Shown here: piece by piece, positions 28,232 to 37,285 of the stretch
How the letters are laid out: each line of letters begins with the position of its first letter
How positions within the stretch are numbered: position 1 is the stretch's first letter
DNA from: Deinococcus humi
GTDB lineage: Bacteria; Deinococcota; Deinococci; Deinococcales; Deinococcaceae
Direction: 5' to 3'
Assembly (NCBI RefSeq): GCF_014201875.1
Contig: NZ_JACHFL010000002.1
Location: 62,001 to 126,000 of the forward strand
Length of the DNA stretch: 64,000 bases
Made by a program: the position numbers and the translations under genes
Notes under the pieces: generated by a model
What the model was told of the DNA's origin: nothing
Databases searched by the model: none
Seen by the model: the letters and a program-made list of their open reading frames with translations, nothing else

Positions 28232-28671
28232 GTGATGCAAAAAATCAGGCTGCCGCCCTGACTGAAGAGTGGAGCGGTCAGGGCACACTTGTGGAACACC
28301 TGGGCATCACATTCAGTGAGGCCAGCGGAACGCGGGTGGTGGCACAGATGCCGGTCGAAAGCCGCGTGCACCAGCCGTTCGGCCTGCTGCATGGGGGAGC
28401 AAGTGTGGTGCTGGCCGAAAGCGTGGCCAGCACGGGCGCGTACTTGAACGTCAAGGACCGGGGCATGGTGGCGGTGGGGCTGGAAATCAATGCCAACCAC
28501 CTGCGCGGGATAGCTTCCGGAACGGTCACGGCCACGGGCACGCCCATCTTCCAGGGCCGGACCACCGAGGTGTGGAACGTCGAGATCGCCGACGAGCGCG
28601 GCAAGCTGATCTGCATCTCGCGCTGCACGCTGGCGATTATCCCAAGGCCGCAGGAGAGACAGCCGGGCTGA
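28228..28671 (+). CDS. Hotdog-fold thioesterase, second of a coupled pair
   Basis: A 147-aa PaaI/MenI-like thioesterase with MPVESRVHQPFGLLHGGASVVLAES in outline. The Q-P-F-G-x-x-H-G-G motif with Glu in the following helix is typical of 4-hydroxybenzoyl-CoA and 1,4-dihydroxy-2-naphthoyl-CoA (MenI) thioesterases. The ATGA overlap with the preceding gene indicates translational coupling and possibly a hetero-oligomer. Substrate unknown. Confidence 0.92.
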   Translation: MSDAKNQAAALTEEWSGQGTLVEHLGITFSEASGTRVVAQMPVESRVHQPFGLLHGGASVVLAESVASTGAYLNVKDRGMVAVGLEINANHLRGIASGTVTATGTPIFQGRTTEVWNVEIADERGKLICISRCTLAIIPRPQERQPG

Positions 28672-28993
28672 TTGTCCTGCATGGGCGCGGCCACCGCTCC
28701 GGTCCTGTGGGCGCAGGAGCACGCGCCTGTCAGCGGTCTGTCCGGTGCTCCCTCTGCTGCCGGCGGATCACGTGTCTTAGGTGTGCCCGCCACCTGTCAG
28801 AAAAATGTGATGGGCCGGAACTAGGCTGATCTGGAGCGGTGCACTCCACCCCTCATCCTTCCCTCCCTGGACACGTCACCCCCCGGCGTGTCCTGATTTC
28901 TTGCCGTGTCAGTTGGACGCAATCCCTCGCGAAGGTGGACGGGCGTTCACCCGTGACTCACGCGCGCCCCGTCACTGGGAGTACACTCGCCCC
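28672..28993. other. 322-bp intergenic region, mostly featureless
   Basis: No gene is supported here; frames at 28572-28829 and 28839-29123 look like chance openings. The only signal is the -10 box TACACT at 28982-28987, which ends 6 nt before the next ATG and implies a leaderless transcript. Confidence 0.6.
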
Positions 28994-29578
<585 letters not shown>

Positions 29579-29600
29579 GGCCTGAAATCACAGGAGCAGG

Positions 29601-29993
29601 TTAATCTCTGGGCCAGCGAAAGACCCGGCCATCGCCCAGCGTGAGCGTCACGGTGGCCGGGTCTTTCCCCGGATCGCGGATCACGCAGGTCCGCGTTTCG
29701 GGCGGGGGATCGCCCACGCCGCTCTCGAAGCCGCTGACGCTGCGGCATGGGCCACTGGCATTCTGCTCGCCGTCCCCGATCACGTCGGCGGCAATCGCCA
29801 CCTGCCGCACGTATTCCTCGAAGCGCACCGGATCGGAGGCCAGCAGGCGCGTGGCTTCGGCCTGACGCATGGTTTCGGCACTTTGCCGCTGACGTTCGGC
29901 CTCGGCCTGACGGAGGGCGGGAACGGCCCACAAGGCGCTCAGCAGCACGATCAGCACCACGGCGGGCCATAGGCGGCGGACGAAGGGGCTCAC
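29601..29993 (-). CDS. Small exported protein of unknown function
   Basis: A 130-aa protein with an N-terminal membrane anchor or signal (RRLWPAVVLIVLLSALWAVPA), then a charged helix of Glu/Arg/Gln (RQAEAERQRQSAETMRQAEA) and a small C-terminal domain with two cysteines (GPCRSVSG, TRTCVIRD) that may form a disulphide. GTG start. It is convergent with the DUF697 gene and divergent from the DUF402 gene. No family recognised. Confidence 0.65.
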   Translation of the reverse strand: MSPFVRRLWPAVVLIVLLSALWAVPALRQAEAERQRQSAETMRQAEATRLLASDPVRFEEYVRQVAIAADVIGDGEQNASGPCRSVSGFESGVGDPPPETRTCVIRDPGKDPATVTLTLGDGRVFRWPRD

Positions 29994-30028
29994 GCCCGTA
30001 TCCTAACCAAACGGCTACTCTGGGGAGC

Positions 30029-30592
30029 GTGAAGCGCAAAACCTTTGATCTCCGGCCCTGGGCGCGGGTCACGCAGTCCACCCAGACGGTGCTGGCGGTG
30101 CCAGGGTACGTGATCGTGGATTTCACGGCCCAGAGCGTGATTCGTCCGCTGGAGGTGACCAGACCTGGAACCACCGTCTGTCACCTGATCCTCGACGACG
30201 GTTACCGCTGGATTCGCTGTCACCCCACCGGCACGGGCGAGGGTATGATGGGCGCAGCTCTGACCGTGCAGCTGAACGCGGTGGGCCAGCCGGTTCAGTT
30301 CTACGTGGACATTCATGGTGGAGAGGGCGTCAGCGAAGACGGTCTGCCGTGGCACGACGATCTGTATCTGGACGTGGTGGGCGATCCCGAGGAAGAGGAC
30401 CCCTGGACCGTGGCCGCCACCGAGATCATCGATGCTGACGAGTTGGACGAGGCGGTAGTGGCCGGGCTGGTCACGCCGATCCTGGCCGCGCAGACCTGGG
30501 AACATGCCCACCACATTGAGACGGAGCTGCGGGCGGGAACCTACTCGCCAGTGCAAGTGCTGCGCCGCTATGTGGAAGACCCGTATACTTGA
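30029..30592 (+). CDS. DUF402 family protein, possible nucleoside phosphatase
   Basis: A 187-aa protein with the DUF402 region FYVDIHGGEGVSEDGLPWHDDLYLDVVG in outline. The Asp/Glu cluster and D-L-Y-L-D-V signature match the characterised Staphylococcus/Streptomyces nucleoside di-/triphosphatases, so a metal-dependent phosphatase is plausible. The GTG at 30029 is chosen because TACTCT (30016-30021) ends 7 nt before it (leaderless). The much longer open frame from 29747 lacks support. Confidence 0.85.
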   Translation: MKRKTFDLRPWARVTQSTQTVLAVPGYVIVDFTAQSVIRPLEVTRPGTTVCHLILDDGYRWIRCHPTGTGEGMMGAALTVQLNAVGQPVQFYVDIHGGEGVSEDGLPWHDDLYLDVVGDPEEEDPWTVAATEIIDADELDEAVVAGLVTPILAAQTWEHAHHIETELRAGTYSPVQVLRRYVEDPYT

Positions 30593-30616
30593 AGCCAGAA
30601 CTTGAACTCGGTTCAA
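30584..30616 (+). promoter_or_regulatory. Promoter and perfect inverted-repeat operator for a thioesterase gene
   Basis: TATACT at 30584-30589 inside the 3' end of the DUF402 gene would start transcription near 30596. Six bp later lies TTGAAC-TCG-GTTCAA (30602-30616), a perfect 6-bp-arm palindrome. This is a natural position for a repressor site controlling the downstream gene independently of DUF402. Confidence 0.55.
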
Positions 30617-30639
30617 AATCCAATTCCCAGAGGTCTTGC

Positions 30640-31137
30640 ATGCCCGAATCCACGCTCCTTCCCACTCTGCCCCCGCAAGCTGTACAGGCTGTTCAGGCCG
30701 CGTTGCACGCTATTCCCATGAACGCCACTGTGGGCGTGACCATCACCGACGTCGGCGTGGGCTGGGCCACGGGCAAGTGTGCCGATACGCCCGCCTTTCA
30801 CAACCATCTGGGGACCATCCACGCTGGAGCGCAGTTCTTGCTGGCCGAGGCGACGAGCGGAGCCGCTTTCGCTGGAGCCTTTGCGGCCCAGATCGCCGGG
30901 GGTGTTCCACTGATCGAGCGGTTGGACACACATTACGTGGGCCGCGCCCGCGGTGGCCTGAGCGCCACGGCACAGGCGCGGGCCGAGGAACTCCCCGCCG
31001 CACTGGAAACCTATGCCCGGGACGGTAAGGCCCGGCTGACCGTCGATGTCACCGTCCGTGACGGCGAGGACAAGGCAGTGATGCGGGCGGTGGCGCACTG
31101 GTATCTGCGCTCCATGGCCACCATCCGGGGGAATTGA
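30640..31137 (+). CDS. DUF4442-type hotdog thioesterase
   Basis: A 165-aa hotdog-fold protein of the DUF4442/YiiD type: VGVTITDVGVGWATGKCADTPAFHNHLGTIHAGAQFLLAEATSGAAFAGAF in outline, with the H-N-H-x-x-T-I-H-A-G motif that replaces the PaaI H-G-G. Substrate unknown. The ATG follows an AGAGG box; a TTG at 30589 overlapping the previous stop is a weaker alternative. It is the third thioesterase in 3.5 kb and has its own operator-like site. Confidence 0.85.
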   Translation: MPESTLLPTLPPQAVQAVQAALHAIPMNATVGVTITDVGVGWATGKCADTPAFHNHLGTIHAGAQFLLAEATSGAAFAGAFAAQIAGGVPLIERLDTHYVGRARGGLSATAQARAEELPAALETYARDGKARLTVDVTVRDGEDKAVMRAVAHWYLRSMATIRGN

Positions 31138-31150
31138 GAAAGACGGAAGA

Positions 31151-31192
31151 AGCAGAAGGGCCAGGTGGTTTGCCTGGCCCTTCTGCTCTTTT
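31151..31192 (+). terminator. Very strong terminator between convergent genes
   Basis: A perfect 15-bp stem, AGCAGAAGGGCCAGG (31151-31165)/CCTGGCCCTTCTGCT (31173-31187), with a 7-nt loop and TTTT. It separates the thioesterase from the convergent response regulator and may work in both directions. Confidence 0.95.
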
Positions 31193-31213
31193 CGCCCTGC
31201 CGGCTTCATGGGT

Positions 31214-31669
31214 TCAGGAGCCGACGCGGCCCCGCAGCACCTCTTCGAGGCTGGGCAGACGGACCAGTCCACGCCAGTAGGCCCGGATGGTTTCCAGCAC
31301 GTGCATGTATTCCTGGTAGTTGCCCGGTTTGACCACATAGCCGCTGACCTGCTGATCGTAGGCGCGGTGGATGTCGCTGGGGTGTTCAGAGGTGGACAGC
31401 ACCAGCACCGGGATGGAGCGCACCTCGGGCAGGGTCTTGACCCGTTCCAGGAACTCATGGCCGTTCATGATGGGCATGTTGAGGTCCAGCACGATCAGAT
31501 GGGGGCGCGAAGCCCGGTCCGGGTGGGCGAGATGATCAAGGGCTTCCTGTCCGTTTTGAACGTGATGAACTGTGATGTCCTGGTCCTGTTCGGCCAGCAT
31601 ATCCTGGAAGAGGAGGGCGTCGGCCAGCTCGTCCTCGACAAGCAGCAGGTGAAAGGGCGCAGCACTCAT
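31214..31669 (-). CDS. Rcp1-type single-domain response regulator
   Basis: A 151-aa receiver-only protein with phosphoacceptor D62 (IVLDLNMP), acidic pair E12/D13 (LLVEDELADALL), switch Ser/Thr in VLVLSTSE and the conserved Lys in VVKPGNY. The D-L-N-M-P-x-M-N-G-x-E-F-L pattern and extended C-terminus are typical of Rcp1-like partners of phytochrome-type kinases. It is divergent from a histidine kinase, its probable partner. TAATCT (31681-31676) ends 6 nt before the ATG (leaderless). Confidence 0.93.
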   Translation of the reverse strand: MSAAPFHLLLVEDELADALLFQDMLAEQDQDITVHHVQNGQEALDHLAHPDRASRPHLIVLDLNMPIMNGHEFLERVKTLPEVRSIPVLVLSTSEHPSDIHRAYDQQVSGYVVKPGNYQEYMHVLETIRAYWRGLVRLPSLEEVLRGRVGS

Positions 31670-31799
31670 GAAATCAGATTAATTATTGACCGGCGGGCCA
31701 ATCGTCAGCCAGTAGACAATGGCTCCTGGCAGCAAGAAAAAGTGAAGATTGGAATGAGCCTTGGGCCGCCAGGGGAGCGCGGGTGTTACCTTAAAGGTC

Positions 31800-33020
31800 A
31801 TGTCAACCGTTTCGCCGCCTGAACGCTTTGCCGTGGCGGCTTTCGATGCGCTGCTGGCGAATATTGCCATTGTCGATGCGGAGGGGCTGATCGTCGCCGT
31901 TAACCGGGCGTGGACAGCTTTTGCGTGTGAGAACGGCGGAACAGGCAACGACGTGGGCGTCAATTACCTGACGGTCTGCGAAGCGGCGCAGGGGGAGGAC
32001 AGTTCCTATGCGCACGCCATTGCGGCGGGCATTCGTGCGGTGGTGAGCGGTGAGCAGGCCCTGTATGAGCTGGAATATCCCTGTCATACGCCCACCCAGC
32101 AGCGTTACTACGTGGCCCGCGTAACCCGCTTCGAGCAGGACGGCGCCTTTTACGCTCTGGTGGCCCACGAGGACATCACCCGCCGGAAACTGGCCGAACG
32201 GGAAGTGAACTCCCTGAACGTCTCGCTGGAGCGGCGGGTTCTGAAACGGACGCAGGCGCTGGAAGCCAGCGAATTGGATTTGCAGCGTCTGAACACTGAA
32301 CTTACGGCACGCAACGAGGAGCTCTCGCAGTTCGTGTACGTGGCCAGCCACGACCTTCAGGAACCGCTCCGGACGCTGGGGGCCTACGCTGACATCCTGC
32401 GTCACCGCTACCGGGGCAAGCAGTTCGACGAGCGGGCCGACACCTACCTGGGCCACATCACCGAGCAGGTGGGGCGCGCCCGCCGGCTGGTCCGTGACGT
32501 GCTGGCGCTGGCCACCGTCAGTGAAGAAGCCCCGCGCGAAATGACCGATCTGGGCAGGGTGTGCCGCGAGGTCCAGACCGAGCTGGACTGGCCGCCGGAC
32601 GCCCAACTGGACATCGGCAATCTAGTCCCGGTGTACGCCAGCCCGCCCCAGATGCGCCAGCTGCTGGACAACCTGCTGGGCAACGCCCTGAAGTTTCATG
32701 GACCCGAGCCGCTGCGGGTGGACCTGAGCGCGCAGCCGGAAGGGCCGCTGGTCCACTTCACGCTGCGCGACAACGGCATCGGCGTCGCGCCAGAATACGC
32801 CGAGAAGGTCTTCGGGATGTTTCAGCGTCTGCACGGGCGCACGGCCACCGGGGGCAACGGCATCGGGCTGGCGGTGTGCCGCCGCATCGTGGAGCGTCAC
32901 GGCGGCACCATCTGGATTGAGGCTGCGCCCGGAGGCGGCACCGCCATTCACTTCACGCTGCCCGCCGCTCAGGAAGCCGCCCCCCAGCAGGGCTCGGGCA
33001 ATGAAGCAAGGGCTGGGTGA
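31800..33020 (+). CDS. PAS-domain sensor histidine kinase
   Basis: A 406-aa cytoplasmic kinase. It has a PAS/PAC domain (about 10-130; NIAIVDAEGLIVAVNRAW, then ALVAHEDITRRK), a coiled-coil linker (130-175), the HisKA phosphorylation site H184 in YVASHDLQEPLRTL, and a HATPase domain with N-box LLDNLLGNALKFHG, G1 DNGIGV and G2 GGNGIGLAV. It resembles the output half of bacteriophytochromes without the photosensory part. No membrane segment, so it senses an internal signal. TACCTT (31787-31792) ends 7 nt before the ATG (leaderless). Confidence 0.93.
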   Translation: MSTVSPPERFAVAAFDALLANIAIVDAEGLIVAVNRAWTAFACENGGTGNDVGVNYLTVCEAAQGEDSSYAHAIAAGIRAVVSGEQALYELEYPCHTPTQQRYYVARVTRFEQDGAFYALVAHEDITRRKLAEREVNSLNVSLERRVLKRTQALEASELDLQRLNTELTARNEELSQFVYVASHDLQEPLRTLGAYADILRHRYRGKQFDERADTYLGHITEQVGRARRLVRDVLALATVSEEAPREMTDLGRVCREVQTELDWPPDAQLDIGNLVPVYASPPQMRQLLDNLLGNALKFHGPEPLRVDLSAQPEGPLVHFTLRDNGIGVAPEYAEKVFGMFQRLHGRTATGGNGIGLAVCRRIVERHGGTIWIEAAPGGGTAIHFTLPAAQEAAPQQGSGNEARAG

Positions 33021-33080
33021 CAGCGCGGCCTCTGATCTTTTCCCATTTCGCACGGTCCGGTCTTTGCTAGGCTGCCGCGC

Positions 33081-33926
33081 GTGACCTCCCGCGATTCTGG
33101 CCTCCCCACTGGACGCCCTCCAATTCCGCCCCCGACAGGCCTGCCGCTGCTGATGGCCTTTGATCTGGACGGCACCCTGATCACCGAGCAGGGCCGTGAG
33201 GTGGATGCTGCCACCGGGAAGGCCCTGGCGCGGCTGCGCGAAGTGGGCGTCAAGCTGGCGATCATCACCGGACGCGACATGGCTCCCGACGCTGTGATGG
33301 AGGTGATGCAGCCCGACGCGGTCGCAACCAACAATGGTGGGCGCATCGTGGTGGACGGCGAGTTGCACAGCGAGGCCCGCTTCACGCCCTCGGATCTGGA
33401 GGCGGTGCTGGCCCACGAACTGACGGGCGCCCGCATCGTGCTGTTCACGGCCCAGCGCCTGTTCGTGGACCTACCGCGCGGCACCGAGCCGGAGCCCTGG
33501 ATGATTGCCCGCAACTACGCCCCCCTGAGCGAAGCGCCTGTCGGGGATGTGTTGAAAGCCGGGTTCTATCACCCCGGCGTGGCGGACTTTGCCGGACGGC
33601 TGCGGCAGTCCCACCCGCATCTGGTCCTGACCGGCGCGCAGGATCCGTACCTCAGTTTCCTGACCGTCACCCCCGAGGGTGCCCACAAGGGCGCGGCCCT
33701 GACGCTGATCGCGGACGCGCTGCACTTGCCCCATGACCGCGCGGTGGCCTACGGCGATAGCGACAACGACGAGGCCATGCTGGAGGTGGCCGGCTACGCC
33801 GTGCAGGTGGGCAAGCTGCCCCTGCTGGCCCGCCATGCCCACACCCGTCTGAACCGCCAGACGGATCTGGGAGGTTATCTGAACGCCTGGGCAGACCGCC
33901 TGGAACGGGAAGAAGCGCGTCCCTGA
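33081..33926 (+). CDS. HAD-superfamily phosphatase, Cof type (IIB)
   Basis: A 281-aa HAD hydrolase with motif I LMAFDLDGTLIT, motif II IITGRD, a IIB cap domain, a Lys in GAHKGAAL, and motif IV AYGDSDNDEAML. Cof-type enzymes dephosphorylate small sugar phosphates or cofactors; the substrate here is unknown. GTG start with TAGGCT (33068-33073) ending 7 nt before it (leaderless). The Pro-rich first 24 residues are an extension before motif I. Confidence 0.92.
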   Translation: MTSRDSGLPTGRPPIPPPTGLPLLMAFDLDGTLITEQGREVDAATGKALARLREVGVKLAIITGRDMAPDAVMEVMQPDAVATNNGGRIVVDGELHSEARFTPSDLEAVLAHELTGARIVLFTAQRLFVDLPRGTEPEPWMIARNYAPLSEAPVGDVLKAGFYHPGVADFAGRLRQSHPHLVLTGAQDPYLSFLTVTPEGAHKGAALTLIADALHLPHDRAVAYGDSDNDEAMLEVAGYAVQVGKLPLLARHAHTRLNRQTDLGGYLNAWADRLEREEARP

Positions 33927-33931
33927 CCGGA

Positions 33932-33970
33932 GAAGGGGACATTTCCCTGATTTGAAATGAGGTCCCCTTC
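33932..33970 (+). terminator. Long hairpin after the HAD gene
   Basis: GAAGGGGAC (33932-33940) pairs with GTCCCCTTC (33962-33970), and ATTTC (33941-33945) with GAAAT (33954-33958), with a 3-nt bulge. It is a very stable stem but has no T-run, so termination is probable rather than certain. Confidence 0.6.
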
Positions 33971-33997
33971 GTCAGGGGCGGAGCTTAAAATCCACGG

Positions 33998-34714
33998 GTG
34001 AAGTCTGGAAGGTCCCCCCATCAAGCCCGTCTGGAAGCCGCCCTGCCTGCTGCTCTCGAGCGCATCGCCGCCACACCCCGCGTCTATGCCGCGCTGTGGT
34101 GCGGCTCGGCGGCGCGGGGAGAGGCCACGCCGTACAGCGATCTGGACTTTCACGCGCTGGTGACCGGCGATTTCCGCTGGCGGAGCAACTTTGTAGTGGA
34201 CGGCGTTCCGGTGGAAGTCTTCCACAATCCCGTTCGCAAGGTGCGCTCCATGTTTACCGACGGGGACGCTGCGACGATTGCGATGTTCGCCCAGGGCCGC
34301 CCCGCGCTGCCCCATCCCGATCTGGGCCCCCTGATGGCCGAGGCGCAGGCGTTGTATGCTGCTGGCCCGGCGCCCACACCGGTCAGCGAATTCATCCGGT
34401 TCATGCTGATGGATACCGTGATGGACGCCCGTGCCAGCCTCCACACCCCTGTTCATACGCTGACTGTCATGGCGGCACTTGGCCCGCTGCTGGTGCGGCC
34501 TCTGTACGCCGTCCACGGCTGGTGGGATGTGAAACGCGAACGCTGGCTGGACGATCTGGAGGCCAGAGCACCCGTCATCGCCCAGGAACTTCGGCTCGTG
34601 CTGAGCGCGGCGACGGATGACGCGCGGCAGGAGGCTTTCGAGGTTCTGGCGCGCCGGTTGATGGGCGAACTGTCTTACGTGGAGGGCGGCACTGAACCCG
34701 AACCCGTCCCGTGA
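33998..34714 (+). CDS. Nucleotidyltransferase-fold protein
   Basis: A 238-aa protein with the minimal nucleotidyltransferase motif CGSAARGEATPYSDLDFHALV (G-S then D-x-D, about residues 34-53) and a third acidic position in VEVFHN, followed by an all-helical C-terminal half. It resembles stand-alone DNA polymerase beta-like domains near aminoglycoside/streptomycin nucleotidyltransferases. The acceptor is unknown. GTG start; TAAAAT (33986-33991) ends 6 nt before it, predicting a leaderless mRNA. Confidence 0.85.
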   Translation: MKSGRSPHQARLEAALPAALERIAATPRVYAALWCGSAARGEATPYSDLDFHALVTGDFRWRSNFVVDGVPVEVFHNPVRKVRSMFTDGDAATIAMFAQGRPALPHPDLGPLMAEAQALYAAGPAPTPVSEFIRFMLMDTVMDARASLHTPVHTLTVMAALGPLLVRPLYAVHGWWDVKRERWLDDLEARAPVIAQELRLVLSAATDDARQEAFEVLARRLMGELSYVEGGTEPEPVP

Positions 34715-34760
34715 GGCCGCGTCAGTTCCCTGTCATTTCGCCCGCCCTACACTCGTGTTC

Positions 34761-34778
34761 ATGATCGGGACCGCATGA
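34761..34778 (+). CDS. Five-codon leaderless minicistron coupled to an ABC ATPase gene
   Basis: TACACT (34748-34753) ends 7 nt before an ATG at 34761, the spacing of leaderless genes here. That ATG opens M-I-G-T-A-stop, and its TGA overlaps the ATG of the ABC ATPase gene (ATGA, 34775-34778). The ATPase gene has no good ribosome-binding site of its own, so ribosomes may enter by terminating on this minicistron. Confidence 0.45.
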   Translation: MIGTA

Positions 34779-35551
34779 TCGAGGTCAGCCACTATGGCAA
34801 ACGCTACGGCGCACATCAGGCGGTGCAGGATCTGAGCTTCACCGTGCAGCCGGGGGCCGTGTTTGGCCTGCTGGGCAGCAACGGAGCGGGGAAGACCACC
34901 ACCATTCGCGCCCTGGTGGGCCTGACGCGCCCCTCCTCTGGCACGGTGCGGGTGGCGGGCTTCGACGTCTGGAAAGAACCGTTGAGAGCGAAGGCCGCCT
35001 TCGGATACATCCCGGATCGCCCTTACCTGTATGGCAAGCTGACCGCCCGCGAACTGCTGCGGTTTGTGGGCCAGCTCTACAAGGTGGAAGGGGCCGAGGC
35101 GGAAATTGACCGCTGGCTGACCCTGTTCCGGCTGGAGGATTTCGGCAACGAACCCATCGAGACGTTCTCGCACGGGATGCGCCAGAAGGTGGCGATCATT
35201 GCCGCCATGCTGCCCGATCCCGGCGTGCTGATCGTGGACGAGCCGATGGTAGGCCTCGATCCCCACGCCGCCCAGCAGGTCCGCGAGCTGTTCCGCGCCC
35301 ACGCCGACCGGGGCCGCACCGTGCTGCTGACCACCCACAGCCTGCCGCTCGCCGAGGCCGTCTGTGACCGTCTGGTGGTCCTGGACCGGGGCCGCGTGCT
35401 GGGCGAGGGCACCATGGACGATCTGCGCGCCCGCACGGGCACCGAGGCCGGGGGCGTGCACGGCGACAGCCTGGAACGCATCTTTTTTCGCCTGATTGAG
35501 GAGGAGCAGGAGGAGGAACACCGGCGGCGGGAGGCGGTGGAAGCGGGATGA
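34775..35551 (+). CDS. ABC transporter ATP-binding protein (ABC-2 exporter type)
   Basis: A 258-aa ATPase with Walker A GLLGSNGAGKTT (about 32-43), Q-loop region GYIPDRPYLYGKLT, ABC signature TFSHGMRQKVAI (variant LSGGQ) and Walker B GVLIVDEPMVGLDPH. The tail is rich in Glu and Arg. It powers the permease encoded next, with which it overlaps by 4 bp. The degenerate signature FSHGM is common in ABC-2-type exporters. Confidence 0.94.
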   Translation: MIEVSHYGKRYGAHQAVQDLSFTVQPGAVFGLLGSNGAGKTTTIRALVGLTRPSSGTVRVAGFDVWKEPLRAKAAFGYIPDRPYLYGKLTARELLRFVGQLYKVEGAEAEIDRWLTLFRLEDFGNEPIETFSHGMRQKVAIIAAMLPDPGVLIVDEPMVGLDPHAAQQVRELFRAHADRGRTVLLTTHSLPLAEAVCDRLVVLDRGRVLGEGTMDDLRARTGTEAGGVHGDSLERIFFRLIEEEQEEEHRRREAVEAG

Positions 35552-37239
35552 CCACCCGCCCGGCCCCCCAGGCCCATCCATCCCGTGCGCCCAGTCTGCT
35601 GAACCTCAAGCTGACCGCCCTGCGCCACACGCTGCGGCGGGGGCCGAAGTGGGGCTACGCCTTCGTCGCCGTGCTGGCCGTGCTCCTCGTCTGGGGCGAG
35701 GTGTACGGCACGTGGCGGGCACTGAAGTTCCTGGGGTCATTTGGCAGCATCGGCACCCATGTCTTTGCGCGCGTGCTGGAAATTGGCCTGATCACCCTGA
35801 GCAGCGGCGTGACCTTCAGCGCCACCACCGCCGCCATCTCCACGCTGTACCTCAGCGAGGACCTGAATTTCCTGTTGACCCAGCCCCTCAAGACCTGGCG
35901 CGTCTTTGCGCTGAAGGTCTCCGAGACGTTCCTGAACACGGCCCTGGTGCCGACCTTACTGACCGTTCCGCTGCTGCTGACGGTGGGCGTGTACTTCCAC
36001 GCGCCGCTGTGGGCCTACCCGCTGATGGTGCTGACGGCGGTGATGACCTTTGCCGCCCCGGTGGGCCTGGGGGCGCTGCTGGCCGTGGTGCTGATGCGTC
36101 TGGCCCCGGTGGGCCGGGTGCGTGAGGTCAGCACCGGTCTGGGCGTGCTGATCAGTGCCGGACTGGTCTATGCCATCCGTGCCCTGCGTCCTGAAGTCCT
36201 GATCCAGAAGATGCAGGACCCCGCACAGTTCGGGGCGCTATTAAAGAACTTTGCCAGCCCCAGCAGCCCCTTCCTCCCGCCCGTGTGGGCCTCGCAGGGT
36301 CTCTGGAGCGCGTCACAGGGCCGTGTGGACGTGGCGCTGCTCCCGCTCGTGATCCTGACCGTGGGCCTGCTGGCCGCCGCCACCGCCCTCGCCACCCGCG
36401 CGTATCAGGACGGCTGGGCGCGGGCGCTGGACTCCAGCACGCCACGGCTCGATCCGTCGCCCCGGCGGGCCACGCTGGCAGAGCGGCTGTTTGCACGGCT
36501 CGGCCCCGCCGGCAGCCTGGCCCACAAGGATCTGCGTGTGACCCTGCGCGATCCGACCCAGTGGAGCCAGCTCCTTGTGGTGGTGGCGCTGGCCGGGGTG
36601 TACCTGGTGAGCGTCCGGGCCGTGCCGATTCCAGTGCCGCAGTTCCGGGGCATTCTGGGGTACGTGCAGCTGGCCTTTCAGGGCTTTATCGTCGCGGGCG
36701 TGGCGGTGCGGCTGGCCTTTCCTGCCCTCAGCACCGAGGCGAAGGCGTACTGGCTGCTCAGAACTGGCCCGATCAGCGCCCGGCAGATCGTCCTGAGCAA
36801 GTTTTACGGGGTGCTGCCCGTCACGCTCACGCTGGGGCTGGTGATGGGCATCGCCAGCGCCCGCAGCATGGATCTGGGGCCCACTCTGCTGCTCCTGAGC
36901 GGCCTGGTCAGCGTCAGCAACGCTTTCGTGATCACCGCGCTCGGGGTGGGCCTGGGCGCGGCCTCGCCCAAATTCGATGCCGACAACCCAGCCGAGATCG
37001 GCGTCAGTCCCGGCGGGCTGGCCTTCATGGGCCTGAGTCTGGCGTATTCAGTGCTATGTCTGGGACTGCTGGCGCGTCCGGCGGCAGGCAGCGTGCTGCG
37101 GCCTGATCTATTTACGGGGCTGTCCGCGCTGTCAACGCCCGAGGGCGTGTTGGGTCTGATCGGCCTGGGGCTGGCGACGGTTTTCGGGACGTGGCTCAGC
37201 TTGCGTCTGGGGTGGCGGAAGCTGGATACGCTGGAATAG
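35548..37239 (+). CDS. ABC-2 type exporter permease, large form
   Basis: A 563-aa integral membrane protein with about 12 hydrophobic segments (for example GYAFVAVLAVLLVWGEVY, VVVALAGVYLVSVRA, LGLIGLGLATVFGTWLSL). A repeated FLGSFGSIGTHVFARVLEIGLITLSSG region and the cytoplasmic stretch LAHKDLRVTLRDPTQWSQ are typical of large ABC-2 or putative exporter permeases. It probably works as a dimer with the preceding ATPase. Substrate unknown; no lantibiotic or drug-specific neighbour is present. Confidence 0.88.
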   Translation: MTTRPAPQAHPSRAPSLLNLKLTALRHTLRRGPKWGYAFVAVLAVLLVWGEVYGTWRALKFLGSFGSIGTHVFARVLEIGLITLSSGVTFSATTAAISTLYLSEDLNFLLTQPLKTWRVFALKVSETFLNTALVPTLLTVPLLLTVGVYFHAPLWAYPLMVLTAVMTFAAPVGLGALLAVVLMRLAPVGRVREVSTGLGVLISAGLVYAIRALRPEVLIQKMQDPAQFGALLKNFASPSSPFLPPVWASQGLWSASQGRVDVALLPLVILTVGLLAAATALATRAYQDGWARALDSSTPRLDPSPRRATLAERLFARLGPAGSLAHKDLRVTLRDPTQWSQLLVVVALAGVYLVSVRAVPIPVPQFRGILGYVQLAFQGFIVAGVAVRLAFPALSTEAKAYWLLRTGPISARQIVLSKFYGVLPVTLTLGLVMGIASARSMDLGPTLLLLSGLVSVSNAFVITALGVGLGAASPKFDADNPAEIGVSPGGLAFMGLSLAYSVLCLGLLARPAAGSVLRPDLFTGLSALSTPEGVLGLIGLGLATVFGTWLSLRLGWRKLDTLE

Positions 37240-37285
37240 TGGTGGAGCGAACACTCCTGCGGCGGAGCGCATAATTGCCCCACCT

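Noticed and set aside
30601..30620. GGTTCAAAATCC resembling a tRNA T-loop
   Set aside because: Flanking bases cannot form the T-stem and no acceptor or anticodon arms are present. The site is better explained as the palindrome TTGAAC-TCG-GTTCAA.
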